Shown here piece by piece: positions 1 to 6,825 of a stretch of 29,528 nt of DNA; position 1 is the first letter of the stretch, and every line of letters starts with the position of its first letter. This DNA comes from Pseudomonadota bacterium (lineage in GTDB: Bacteria > Desulfobacterota > Desulfovibrionia > Desulfovibrionales > Desulfovibrionaceae). The DNA is taken from assembly GCA_023426275.1 (NCBI GenBank), contig JAFABC010000357.1:1-29528 (forward strand), in the 5' to 3' direction. The translations under genes and the position numbers were made by a program. The notes below the pieces were generated by a model, which ran no database searches, was not told the DNA's origin, and worked only from the letters and a program-made list of their open reading frames with translations.

Positions 1-42
1 GGACCGGGGGGCATCATGCCCCCCGGCCGCCGGAGGCATCTT
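1..42 (-). repeat. GC-rich 3'-end repeat, copy 1 (terminator-like)
   Basis: Read on the minus strand, the sequence begins AAGATGCCTCCGGCGGCCGG and continues into a hairpin with a 9-bp perfect stem (4-12 pairing with 18-26) and a 5-nt loop. It starts 8 bases after the stop codon of the TPM gene and lies in the sense direction of that gene. The same core recurs at 16680 and 29474. It probably acts as a transcription terminator or processing element, although no T-tract is visible before the window edge cuts it off. Confidence 0.7.
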
Positions 43-49
43 CAATTCT

Positions 50-688
50 TCAGGCTTTCAGGACGATCAGATCCTTGAGCTCGTTGGCGTCGTCCGCGCC
101 GGGGGGATAGGAGGGGGCCAGCTCGCAGGCCAGGGCGGCCAGGGTCGCCGCCAGGGCCGGGGCCGGGCGTCCGTGGCGGATGCCGTCGGCCAGGGCGGTG
201 CTGGCGGTTTGCAGGCGGCCGGGAGTGAGCTTGTCGGCCAGTCCGGCGTCCGGCAGCAGGAAGACCAGACGCTCGAAGACGGAGATATAAAGGAGCAGGG
301 CGTTTCGCTGCCGGGTGTTGGCCAGCCCGTGGGTGTAAAACGCGGCCTGGGCGGCTTGCAGCGTTTCATGGCGGGCGCGCTCGGGGGAGACGAAAAGCCG
401 CTTGAGGCCGGGCAGGCGTTTGGCCGCCTCGAAGCCGGCCAGGGCGCAGGGGCCGAAGGACAGCAGGAAAAGCCACATATCGCGCGTGCCAAGGGCCAGA
501 CAGAGCAGGACGGCCCCGAGCAGGCCGATGGTCAGGGCGCAGGCCAGCTCCGCCTTGGGATAGCTGTCGCTGGCGCCGACCACCATGGGCACGAACTCGA
601 CGGACGTATCGGCCTCGGCCGCCCGCACGGCGGCGAGCACCGCTTCCCGGTCGGCCGGGGGAAAGATGGAATCCACCAGATTTCGCAT
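50..688 (-). CDS. TPM-domain membrane protein
   Basis: This encodes a 212-aa protein of the TPM (YgcG/Psb32-type) family, third in a lemA-ygcG-tpm gene set. Residues about 47-90 hold two close hydrophobic segments around LACALTIGLLGAVLLC and DMWLFLLSFGPCALAG. The C-terminal half has features shared by cytoplasmic TPM proteins, such as TRQRNALLLYISVFERLVFLLPD and a GLADKL motif. The start is well supported: AGGAGG lies 6 bases upstream and overlaps the TAG stop of the preceding gene, so the two genes are probably translationally coupled. The exact biochemical role of this family is unknown; some TPM domains are reported as phosphatases or as photosystem repair factors. I infer membrane association from the hydrophobic hairpin. 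There is no signal peptide. Confidence 0.8.
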   Translation of the reverse strand: MRNLVDSIFPPADREAVLAAVRAAEADTSVEFVPMVVGASDSYPKAELACALTIGLLGAVLLCLALGTRDMWLFLLSFGPCALAGFEAAKRLPGLKRLFVSPERARHETLQAAQAAFYTHGLANTRQRNALLLYISVFERLVFLLPDAGLADKLTPGRLQTASTALADGIRHGRPAPALAATLAALACELAPSYPPGADDANELKDLIVLKA

Positions 689-697
689 AGCATCCTC

Positions 698-1630
698 CTA
701 CCAGCCGCCCGAAGAACCGCCGCCCCCGAAGGAGCCGCCGCCACCGGAAAATCCGCCGCCCCCGCCGGAGAACCCGCCGCCTCCGCCGCCGACGTAAAAT
801 CCGCCGCCTCCGCCGCCGCGACCGGAGCGAAAGAGATACGGCCCCACAAGCCCGAGCACCACGCCACCCAGGCCAAGGAGCACGAGCAGGCCGAGCCCCA
901 GCCCGAACAGCGCGCCCGCCCCGGGCAGCACCACGCCGAAGATGCCCGCCCGCACCGGTGCCGGCAGCCGGGAAAGCAGAGCCGTCAGCACCATGGCCAG
1001 GATGAACAGGCCGAAAAAGGCGTTGTCGTCATGGCCGGAGGGCTTTTCCCCGCCGGCCGGGGCCTTGTATTCGCCGCGCACGGCCTCGATGATGGCCGAA
1101 ACGCCGTTGGTGACGCCGGCGTCGAAATTGCCGGAGCGAAACGAGGGCAGGATGGCGTAGTCGATGATGCGGCCGGACAGGGCGTCGGTGAGGCGGCCTT
1201 CCAGGCCGTAGCCCACCTCGATGCGCACCTTGCGGTCGCCCTTGGACACCAGCAGCAGCACGCCGTTGTCCTTGCCCTTCTGCCCGATGCCCCAGGCCTG
1301 CGCCACCTTGATGGAGTATTCCTCCAGGGACTCGCCCTTCAGGGAGGGGATCGTCAGCACGACCACCTGGGTGGAGTCGCTGCGCTCGAAGGCGGCCAGC
1401 CGCTCATCCAGGCGTGTGACGGTTTCGGGGGAAAGCAGGTGCGCCGTGTCGTTGACCCGTCCGGTGAGCGGCGGCACGGCCAGGGCCAGGGCGCTGCCGG
1501 CAAGAAGGAGAAAAAACAGCAGGGCAAGGCCTGCGGCGGCCAGGGCGTTGCCCCGGACCTGCCGCAGGGCGTACCGCCCCCCCGCCCCCCGCGAAAGGGG
1601 GGGAGGGGCTGGAAGATGGGAAGTGGGCAT
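698..1630 (-). CDS. YgcG-family TPM-domain protein with Gly-rich tail
   Basis: This 310-aa membrane protein has a hydrophobic signal or anchor at about residues 29-50 (NALAAAGLALLFFLLLAGSA). A TPM domain follows at about 52-180, with the typical RVNDTAHLLS, IPSLKGESLEEYSIKVAQAWGIG, DNGVLLLVS and GYGLEGRLTD motifs. Further hydrophobic segments lie at about 200-260, and the protein ends in a glycine-rich tail of GGGGGFSGGGG type. This layout is standard for YgcG-like proteins, which usually sit next to lemA as here. The gene lies 14 bases after the lemA stop, and AAGGA precedes the ATG. The first 20 or so residues (Pro, Gly and Arg rich) are encoded by DNA resembling the GC-rich intergenic repeat, and no in-frame ATG, GTG or TTG occurs before the hydrophobic segment, so the odd N-terminus may be real. 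Confidence 0.85.
   Translation of the reverse strand: MPTSHLPAPPPLSRGAGGRYALRQVRGNALAAAGLALLFFLLLAGSALALAVPPLTGRVNDTAHLLSPETVTRLDERLAAFERSDSTQVVVLTIPSLKGESLEEYSIKVAQAWGIGQKGKDNGVLLLVSKGDRKVRIEVGYGLEGRLTDALSGRIIDYAILPSFRSGNFDAGVTNGVSAIIEAVRGEYKAPAGGEKPSGHDDNAFFGLFILAMVLTALLSRLPAPVRAGIFGVVLPGAGALFGLGLGLLVLLGLGGVVLGLVGPYLFRSGRGGGGGGFYVGGGGGGFSGGGGGFSGGGGSFGGGGSSGGW
1561..1612 (-). repeat. Degenerate GC-rich repeat inside the 5' end of the YgcG-like gene
   Basis: On the minus strand this stretch runs CCCCTCCC, then a C/T run, CGCGGGGGG and GTACGCCCTG. The 10-mer GTACGCCCTG (1565-1574 in reverse complement) occurs exactly in the repeat copy at 16741-16750, in the same position relative to the CCCCTCCC and G-run blocks. 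I infer that it is a decayed repeat copy now translated as the N-terminus of the YgcG-like protein. The similarity is partial. Confidence 0.45.
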
Positions 1631-1644
1631 GGCGGGCGGTCCTT

Positions 1645-2229
1645 TTAGAATTTGACTTTGGGGGCCTGGGCCGCCGCCGCGTCAGCCTTGAAGTATTCCT
1701 TGGGCTTTAAGTGCAACAGCAGGGAATTGGTGATGAAATTGGGGAAAGTGCGGATGGAGGCGTTGTAGACCTCGACGGTCTTGTTGTAGCGCTGCCGGGC
1801 CACGTTGATGCGGTTCTCCGTGCCTTCGAGCTGGTTTTGCAGGTCCCGGAAATTCTGGTCGGCCTTGAGCTGGGGATAGTTTTCCACCACGGCCAGCAAG
1901 CGCGACAGCGAGGACTGCATCTGCCCTTGCGCCTGCTGGAAGGCGGCCATGGCCTGCGGATCGGCCAGGGTGTCCGGGGTGATTTTCACCTGCGTGGCCT
2001 TGGCCCGGGCCTCGACCACGGCGGTCAGGGTGTCTTTTTCGTGGCTGGCGTAGCCTTTGACCGTCTCCACCAGGTTGGGGATGAGGTCGAGGCGGCGTTG
2101 CAGGGCCGATTCCACGTTGCCCCAGGCGGCGTTGACCGCCTCTTCGTTGGTCTGCATCTGGTTGTAGCCGCAGCCGGACAGGCTGCTGGCGAGAAGGATG
2201 GCGCACACAAGACCCAAAAGTCGTTTCAT
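1645..2229 (-). CDS. lemA: LemA family lipoprotein
   Basis: The 194-aa LemA protein has a lipoprotein signal, MKRLLGLVCAILLASSLSGC, with a lipobox LSGC whose cysteine 20 would be lipidated. The mature part shows family signatures: EEAVNAAWGNVESALQRR, DLIPNLVETVKGYASHE, YPQLKADQNF, the EGTENRINVARQRYN block, and FPNFITNSLL near the end. It is predicted to be a helical bundle outside the inner membrane. The reading frame stays open 31 codons further upstream, but the chosen ATG is preceded by CGAGGAGTAGTC (good ribosome site) and gives a perfect lipoprotein signal. It heads a minus-strand operon with the two TPM genes. LemA/TPM pairs are widespread, and their role is unknown beyond possible envelope functions. 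Confidence 0.92.
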   Translation of the reverse strand: MKRLLGLVCAILLASSLSGCGYNQMQTNEEAVNAAWGNVESALQRRLDLIPNLVETVKGYASHEKDTLTAVVEARAKATQVKITPDTLADPQAMAAFQQAQGQMQSSLSRLLAVVENYPQLKADQNFRDLQNQLEGTENRINVARQRYNKTVEVYNASIRTFPNFITNSLLLHLKPKEYFKADAAAAQAPKVKF

Positions 2230-2321
2230 GACTACTCCTCGTTGTGGCGGTCTGGGGATAGTGCCCCTATACGCCGCCCGAGGGGCCGGAGGCAAGGCGG
2301 GGTGGGAACGCGAAAGAGTCA

Positions 2322-2335
2322 CCCCGCGAGCGGGG
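2322..2335. other. Perfect GC palindrome upstream of lemA
   Basis: CCCCGC, two bases, then GCGGGG forms a perfect dyad about 93 bases upstream of the lemA start. It could be an operator or a small hairpin in the lemA leader. Function is not known. Confidence 0.35.
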
Positions 2336-2355
2336 CGCGGGGAGGGGGAAAAGTA

Positions 2356-2386
2356 CGGGCCGGCCGACGGAATGCCGACCGGCCCG
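2356..2386 (-). terminator. Rho-independent terminator of the response-regulator gene
   Basis: On the minus strand, 11 bases after the TAA of the response regulator, CGGGCCGG pairs with CCGGCCCG. Extra inner pairs including G-T wobbles surround an ATTCC loop. TACTTTT follows. This is a typical intrinsic terminator separating the regulator/kinase genes from lemA. Confidence 0.75.
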
Positions 2387-2397
2387 GGAGAGGCGGC

Positions 2398-2754
2398 TTA
2401 TTCGCCGCAGGCCTTTTTGACGGCCGTCAGCACGGCCTCGGGCTCGAAGGGTTTGCGCAGGGCGGCCACGGCCTTGCGGATGGCCATGTCATGGCCGGTC
2501 AGGCCGCTGATCACCACCACGGGCAGGTCTTTGAACTCCTCTTTCTGGGAGAACTTGCGATAAAAGCGCGGCCCCCATTCATGGGGCATTTCAAGGTCCA
2601 GGGTGATGCAGTCCGGGCGTTCGCGTTCGAGCACTTCCATGGCCTTGTCGCCATCCGAGGCGCTGCACGTTTCAAACCCGTTATCCCCAAGCAGCGTGAC
2701 GAGATAGGAGACGATCTGCGGATCGTCATCCACCACCATGATTTTCTTGGCCAT
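2398..2754 (-). CDS. Single-domain response regulator
   Basis: This is a 118-aa stand-alone receiver domain. The acidic pocket is D9-D11 (VVDDDP), the phospho-acceptor is D53 in TLDLEMP, the switch residue is S83 in VVISG, and the conserved lysine is K101 in LRKPF. There is no output domain, so it must act by protein contact or relay a phosphoryl group. It is clearly paralogous to the regulator at 14278-14637: they share the GDKAME, RPD.ITLD.EMP and GP segments. The reading frame is open further upstream, but the ATG chosen has AAGGAG 7 bases before it and starts the fold exactly. It follows the haem-motif kinase by 231 bases on the same strand, so that kinase is the likely partner. Confidence 0.9.
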   Translation of the reverse strand: MAKKIMVVDDDPQIVSYLVTLLGDNGFETCSASDGDKAMEVLERERPDCITLDLEMPHEWGPRFYRKFSQKEEFKDLPVVVISGLTGHDMAIRKAVAALRKPFEPEAVLTAVKKACGE

Positions 2755-2985
2755 TTTCGTCTCCTTGCCGGGTTCGCGACCTGCTGCGGACGCGGTCCCG
2801 ATGCGGTTGGTCGCCGCGTGCCCCTGCGCCAGCCGGAACATCCGGCCGGCGGTATCGCCCGGGGCACGATGTGAAGGGATGGGGACGGATCGTTGCCGGC
2901 AGGCGCCGGCGCGTCCGCGCCGCGTCCCATGGGTCCGTGTGGACGATAAACTGTTTCGCGCCATGAGAGGAAAGACATTTTCGCC
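2755..2985. other. Spacer between kinase and response regulator
   Basis: This 231-base stretch separates the kinase stop from the regulator start. I see no convincing gene, terminator or strong promoter. The open frames crossing it lack ribosome sites and look like compositional artefacts. A regulator-specific promoter could lie here but I cannot point to one. Confidence 0.4.
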
Positions 2986-5379
2986 TCAGCCGCGCGTCCC
3001 GTTGCCTCCTTGGGGGTTTTCCCGTTGCCGCCGGGGCAGCCGCAGGCGCAAGCGGGCTCCCTGGCCGGGCTCCGAGGTGATGTCGATGGTTCCGCCATAG
3101 TCCTTGACGATGCCATAGCTGATGGAAAGACCGAGGCCCGTGCCCTTGCCCGGAGCCTTGGTTGTGAAAAACGGTTCGAAGATCCTGTCCCGGATGTCCG
3201 GGGCCACCCCGGCGCCGGAGTCGGCGATTTCCGCCACCACGTCCGCCTCCTCGGCGAAAACGCGCAGGTCGATGCGTTTGGTGGCGTTGGGAGTGGTGGC
3301 GGCGTGCTCCTCGATGGCGTCGCGGGCGTTTAAAAGCAGGTTCATGAACACCTGCTCCAGCCGGTTGCCCTCGGCCATGACCGGGGGCAGGTCCGGGGCG
3401 ATGTCGCAGACGACCTCGATATTGCGCACCTTGAGCTGCTGGGTGAACAGTTCCAGGGTGCGCCGGAGCACCTCGCCGAGGTCCACGGGCTCGATGGTCA
3501 GTTCGGATTTGCGGCCGAATTCCCGCATATGGTTGATGATGCGCGTGGCCCGGGCGATGTGGCGGCTGATGCCCTCGGCCATTTCCTGGAAAAGCTCCCG
3601 GGGCAGGACCGCGTCGCCGCGCGTCTTGCGCAGCAGGTATTCGGCGATGGTCTGGATCACGGTCATGGGCTGGTTGAGTTCGTGGGCCACGCTGGTGGCC
3701 ATCTCGCCCAGGGTGGCCATCTTGCTGGCCTGGATGAGCTGCTGCTCGGTCTCCAGGCGGCGGGTGATGTCCGTGGCCGAGACCAGATAGACCTCGCTGC
3801 CCGGAAAGGCCGTGGTGGAGACGCGGATGGAGACGTAGATGCTTTCGCCGGTCTTTTTGCGGTGGCGGGCCCGGTCGATGGCGAGGCGTTCGCGGATGCG
3901 CCGTTCGTCCTCGGTCCGGTCGGGATCGGCAAAGAGGTCGAGGAAGTTCTGGCCGATCAGCTCGCTCTGGCTGGCGCCGTAGACCTCCTCGGCCGTGGCG
4001 TTGCATTCGAGGATGGCCAGGCTGTCGCGGTCGAGCACGAACAGGGCAGTGGGCACGCAGCTGAAGATGCCGAGGTACTTGCGCCGGGAACGCTCAAGTT
4101 CCGCTTCAAGGAATTTGCTTTCGGTGATGTCCAGACTGATCTCCATGACCGAATTCACCGTGCCGTTGACCTCGGTCATGGGCGCGGTGCTGACGAACAG
4201 CGACCGCGTGCAGCCGTCCTTGGCCGTGGTCGCCTCCTCGGTGGCGTGGGGCCGGCCGTCCTCGAAGGTGCGGATCACCGGACAATTGGGGCAGGGCGCG
4301 TCCAGGCCCTTGTAGACCTTGTAGCAGTATTCGCCGGGGCTGGCGTGGAACTCCTCGGCGAAGCGCCTGTTGTAGCTGATCAGGCGCAGGTTCTCATCCT
4401 GCACGGTGATGGTGCAGGGCACGTGCTCGAAAAGATCCTGATATCGTTTCATCTGGCGGGCCAGCTCGGCCTGCTTGCTCAGCACCTCCCGCCCCATGGC
4501 GTTGATGGCCCGGCCGAGTTCGCCCATTTCGTCGGCCTGCCGGGCGTCGATGCCCTGGAAATCCCCACCCGCGGCAATGGCCCGGGTGGCCCGCATCATG
4601 CGCCGCACCGGCCGGTTGACGAGCAGGTGCAGGCACAGGAACAGGATGCAGAAGATGGCGGCGGCAATGGCCAGGGCCATCAGGAAGTTGATCCGGCCGA
4701 ATCTGGCCAGGGAGGCTTCCGAGGCTTCGAGGGACACCACCATGTCGAGCAGGCCGAGGACCTTCTTGTCGGGCGGATGCACGTGGCAGGGGTCGCCCGA
4801 GCAGGACGGGTCGTTGGCGATGGGAAAGATGATACCGATGCATTTCTGGCCCTGGAGGTTGGTGAAAAGCCGGGTGCGCTGTTTGATGCCCAGCTCCGCC
4901 ATGGGCGGATCGACGCGGTGGCAGACGTAGCAGGCTTCCTGCTTGATGTCGGTGATCTCGCCGAGTTCCGCCGGGTGGTTGGAATACTTGATCTCCCCGC
5001 GCTTGTTGTAGAGGCGGATGGTCTTGATGGCCGGCTGGCTGCCGATGTTGCGCACGATTTCCTGGGTGGCGTCCGGCGTGTAGGTCAGCATGGAGTCGTG
5101 CAGGCCCAGGATGATGGTGGTGCCCAGCCGGTCGATGTCGGAGATGGTGTTTTCCCGCGACAGCGCCTCCATGGCCTCCATGTTCAGGGAGGACCACAGG
5201 AAGAAAAAGAACATGAGGGCCGCGCCGGAGACGATGGCCAGCTTGGTGATCAGCGAGCAGCGGATTCGTGTGAAAAGCCCGCGGCCGCCACGGCAAAAGG
5301 CTCCCTGGGGGGCTTTCGTTCCCTGGGGCGTGCCTTGGGATGTGTCCGGGGCGGCGTTTGGCGGGGTGGAGGGTTCCAT
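2986..5379 (-). CDS. Membrane sensor histidine kinase with c-haem motifs in periplasmic domain
   Basis: This 797-aa kinase has a short cytoplasmic N-terminus, TM1 at about 44-64, a periplasmic domain at 65-230, TM2 at 231-253, HAMP at about 254-306, PAS1 at 312-420, PAS2 at 432-540, a HisKA domain with H566 in the box VAHELNQP, and a HATPase domain (N box QVFMNLLLNARDAI, G1 DSGAGV, F box FEPFFTT, G2 GTGLGL). The periplasmic domain contains CYVCH (150-154) and CSGDPCH (193-199), which match the CxxCH and CxxxxCH c-haem attachment motifs; the longer form is known from Desulfovibrio cytochrome c3. PAS1 carries CYKVYKGLDAPCPNCP, a motif also present in three other proteins here. CGGAGA precedes the ATG. 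It lies 41 bases after tunR, probably in one transcript. I infer a redox or ligand sensor; haem binding is not proven. Confidence 0.9.
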   Translation of the reverse strand: MEPSTPPNAAPDTSQGTPQGTKAPQGAFCRGGRGLFTRIRCSLITKLAIVSGAALMFFFFLWSSLNMEAMEALSRENTISDIDRLGTTIILGLHDSMLTYTPDATQEIVRNIGSQPAIKTIRLYNKRGEIKYSNHPAELGEITDIKQEACYVCHRVDPPMAELGIKQRTRLFTNLQGQKCIGIIFPIANDPSCSGDPCHVHPPDKKVLGLLDMVVSLEASEASLARFGRINFLMALAIAAAIFCILFLCLHLLVNRPVRRMMRATRAIAAGGDFQGIDARQADEMGELGRAINAMGREVLSKQAELARQMKRYQDLFEHVPCTITVQDENLRLISYNRRFAEEFHASPGEYCYKVYKGLDAPCPNCPVIRTFEDGRPHATEEATTAKDGCTRSLFVSTAPMTEVNGTVNSVMEISLDITESKFLEAELERSRRKYLGIFSCVPTALFVLDRDSLAILECNATAEEVYGASQSELIGQNFLDLFADPDRTEDERRIRERLAIDRARHRKKTGESIYVSIRVSTTAFPGSEVYLVSATDITRRLETEQQLIQASKMATLGEMATSVAHELNQPMTVIQTIAEYLLRKTRGDAVLPRELFQEMAEGISRHIARATRIINHMREFGRKSELTIEPVDLGEVLRRTLELFTQQLKVRNIEVVCDIAPDLPPVMAEGNRLEQVFMNLLLNARDAIEEHAATTPNATKRIDLRVFAEEADVVAEIADSGAGVAPDIRDRIFEPFFTTKAPGKGTGLGLSISYGIVKDYGGTIDITSEPGQGARLRLRLPRRQRENPQGGNGTRG

Positions 5380-5420
5380 GGCTGTCTCCGAATCGTGGGC
5401 GGCTGTCCGGCGCGATGGCG

Positions 5421-6506
5421 TCAGGGCGTGCTCACGGTGATGGAAAAGGCGCCGGTCATGGCCCAGACCGGTTCGCCCACCTCAAGGCCCAGGGTGGCCA
5501 GGGACTCGGGCGTGACCACCGACGACACCCGGGCGCCGTCCTCGAGTTCCACCACCACCTCGGCCGTGTCCGCGCCCACCATGATGCGTTCCACCACGCC
5601 GCGAAAGCGGTTGGGACCCGGGGCGCTCTGGCCGGCGTCGTTGCGCGTCAGCCGGGGCGGCCGGATGCGGGCCGTGACCGGACTGCCCCGGCGCAGCCCC
5701 ATGGCGCGCAGATGGTCGTTGGACAGCACCGACACCAGCCGGTGTCCGCCCGGGGTTTCCACTTCCACCAGGGATTGCAGGTCGCCGGGATTGATGGCCG
5801 CGACCCGGCCGGAAAAGACGTTGCGGTTGTCCTCGGCCGGATTTTTTTCCCGCTCGAAGAGCGCGGGGTCCACGGCCGTGTCGTCGCCGGACAGTTCCAG
5901 AAAGGCGGCGGTGGAGTTGGCGGTCAGATGGCCCAGGCTGCGCTGGATGGCCACCAGGGGCACGCCGCCGCTGAACAGTTCGATGCCCCGGGAGCGGCGC
6001 AGGGTGTTGGGGTTGGCCAGATGGCGGGGCAGGCCGCATTCGGCCGCCCGTTCGTAGAGCACCCGGCGCACGTAGCCCTGGTCCAGGGCGAACAGGCCGC
6101 CGCGATGGGGCGCGTAGTCGGTGTCGCGCAGGATGTCCCCGAGTTCGGCGTGGAGCTCGTGGGGCATGTAGACCTCGCGCCAGGGCTTGGCGTCCTCGCC
6201 GCGACCGCCCAGGCGCACCTTGCGGGCCACGAGATCGAAATCCTCGGTGTCGTCGATGGCCAGCACCTCGCCGAGTTTGGCCCCGGTGTGGCGCAGCATC
6301 AAAAACACGAGTCGACAACGGTTTCGTGATATTAATGAGCGCTTGCCGCGCGCCTTGCCAACCCAGGTTGTGAAGGCGTGGTCAAGCAAAACCAACTGCT
6401 CCGTGGTCAGGAATTTGGCCATCGAAGCGTCGGAACCGGCTCCAGCAGCCGGTTTTCTGCGATTTTTCTTCGCAGAATCCTTAGAAACTTCAGGGGGCAT
6501 CCCCAT
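5421..6506 (-). CDS. tunR: TunR-type tungstate/molybdate regulator (inactive tyrosine recombinase + TOBE domains)
   Basis: The 361-aa protein has a tyrosine-recombinase-like domain (about 30-215) followed by two TOBE/Mop-like oxyanion domains (about 228-287 and 299-360). This is the arrangement of TunR, the regulator family of sulfate reducers that evolved from XerC/D recombinases and controls molybdate/tungstate uptake. The catalytic set is broken: the first arginine is K77 (HTGAKLGE), the HxLR histidine is N167 (NTLR), and the nucleophilic tyrosine, nine residues after H193 of LGH, is F202. It should therefore bind DNA without recombining it. The start at 6506 has GGAGG 10 bases upstream; M29 (6422) is an alternative at the domain boundary. 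The gene is divergent from hmcA and upstream of the haem-motif kinase. No molybdate transporter gene is in view, so its targets here are unknown. Confidence 0.85.
   Translation of the reverse strand: MGMPPEVSKDSAKKNRRKPAAGAGSDASMAKFLTTEQLVLLDHAFTTWVGKARGKRSLISRNRCRLVFLMLRHTGAKLGEVLAIDDTEDFDLVARKVRLGGRGEDAKPWREVYMPHELHAELGDILRDTDYAPHRGGLFALDQGYVRRVLYERAAECGLPRHLANPNTLRRSRGIELFSGGVPLVAIQRSLGHLTANSTAAFLELSGDDTAVDPALFEREKNPAEDNRNVFSGRVAAINPGDLQSLVEVETPGGHRLVSVLSNDHLRAMGLRRGSPVTARIRPPRLTRNDAGQSAPGPNRFRGVVERIMVGADTAEVVVELEDGARVSSVVTPESLATLGLEVGEPVWAMTGAFSITVSTP
6434..6477 (-). other. Two adjacent perfect inverted repeats in the tunR 5' region
   Basis: AACCGGCT/AGCCGGTT (6434-6441 and 6447-6454, 5-nt loop) directly abuts TTCTGCGA/TCGCAGAA (6455-6462 and 6470-6477, 7-nt loop). 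Both have perfect 8-bp arms. They fall in codons about 10-24 of tunR, encoding a basic linker before the fold begins. If translation started at M29 they would lie in the leader. They could form two mRNA hairpins. Confidence 0.6.
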
Positions 6507-6568
6507 TTCTTGCGCGCCTCCGCTTTGTTTGGCGTCGTCGTCTTCCCGTGCGTTAAAAAACGACGCCT

Positions 6569-6597
6569 CGTGTAGGAAATAAAAAAGCAGGTGACAA
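6569..6597 (-). promoter_or_regulatory. Candidate sigma70 promoter of tunR
   Basis: On the minus strand TTGTCA (complement of 6592-6597) is followed after 17 bases by TACACG (complement of 6569-6574). The -35 matches 5 of 6 consensus bases, the -10 only about 3. It lies 63 bases upstream of the tunR start. The -35 overlaps the CRP/FNR-like dyad. Confidence 0.4.
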
Positions 6598-6604
6598 GTT
6601 TCAC
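6591..6604. promoter_or_regulatory. CRP/FNR-family-like site
   Basis: GTGA-N6-TCAC is extended by CAAAA on the right, close to the TGTGA-N6-TCACA pattern of CRP/FNR-family regulators such as HcpR of Desulfovibrio. The left arm extension (CAG) does not match, so this is a one-and-a-half-good site. It sits on the -35 of the tunR promoter candidate and 222 bases upstream of hmcA. Confidence 0.35.
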
Positions 6605-6625
6605 AAAAGTCGCTAAGGACGTATC

Positions 6626-6649
6626 TCACGTATTGCAGGCAAAGCGTGA
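6626..6649. promoter_or_regulatory. Inverted repeat, candidate operator
   Basis: TCACGTATTGC (6626-6636) and GCAAAGCGTGA (6639-6649) are separated by AG. The arms match at 9 of 11 positions. An 11-bp arm length is what recombinase-type DNA-binding domains contact, so TunR autoregulation or control of hmc is one option. The site lies in the AT-rich part of the divergent region. Confidence 0.45.
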
Positions 6650-6825
6650 TAATTTTTTGTGGTGCTGTCAAGCCTCTTTTTGTCAGGCCGCCTCGTAACA
6701 GCCCCAGTATGGCCCTGGAAGTCACGAAACGTCCAGGACCGGCTGCCGAGACCGACAGCGCCGCAAGGACCGAGGCCAAGGGAGATGGGTGAAGTGAACA
6801 CGTCAAGCAGAGGGTCGAAAAACGT

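Larger units (their letters stand above)
6507..6825. other. Divergent tunR/hmcA control region
   Basis: This 319-base region between tunR (minus) and hmcA (plus) has no supported gene. The part from about 6550 to 6690 is AT-rich against a GC-rich background. It contains a candidate tunR promoter (6569-6597), a CRP/FNR-like dyad (6591-6604) and a longer inverted repeat (6626-6649). I could not find a convincing sigma70 or sigma54 promoter for hmcA; its transcript leader is probably long or its promoter atypical. The last 120 bases are GC-richer, with GAGGG 11 bases before the hmcA ATG. Confidence 0.6.

Noticed and set aside
698..830. Gly-codon-rich repeats taken as a possible CRISPR or satellite array
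   Set aside because: They encode the glycine-rich tail typical of YgcG-family proteins; no regular spacers.
2755..2964. N-terminal extension of the response regulator at 2398
   Set aside because: The extra 70 residues are compositional noise; the internal ATG has a strong AAGGAG and starts the receiver fold.
5421..6506. Phage integrase or integrative element
   Set aside because: Catalytic residues are replaced, TOBE domains are fused, no attachment-site repeats, tRNA or phage genes are present; the TunR regulator explains it.
6655..6672. Sigma54-type GG-N10-GC site upstream of hmcA
   Set aside because: The GG to GC spacing is one base short of the -24/-12 requirement.
6660..6712. TTGTCA at 6680 as -35 of an hmcA promoter
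   Set aside because: No acceptable -10 at 16-18 bases; the nearest TAT-like motif is 20 bases away.
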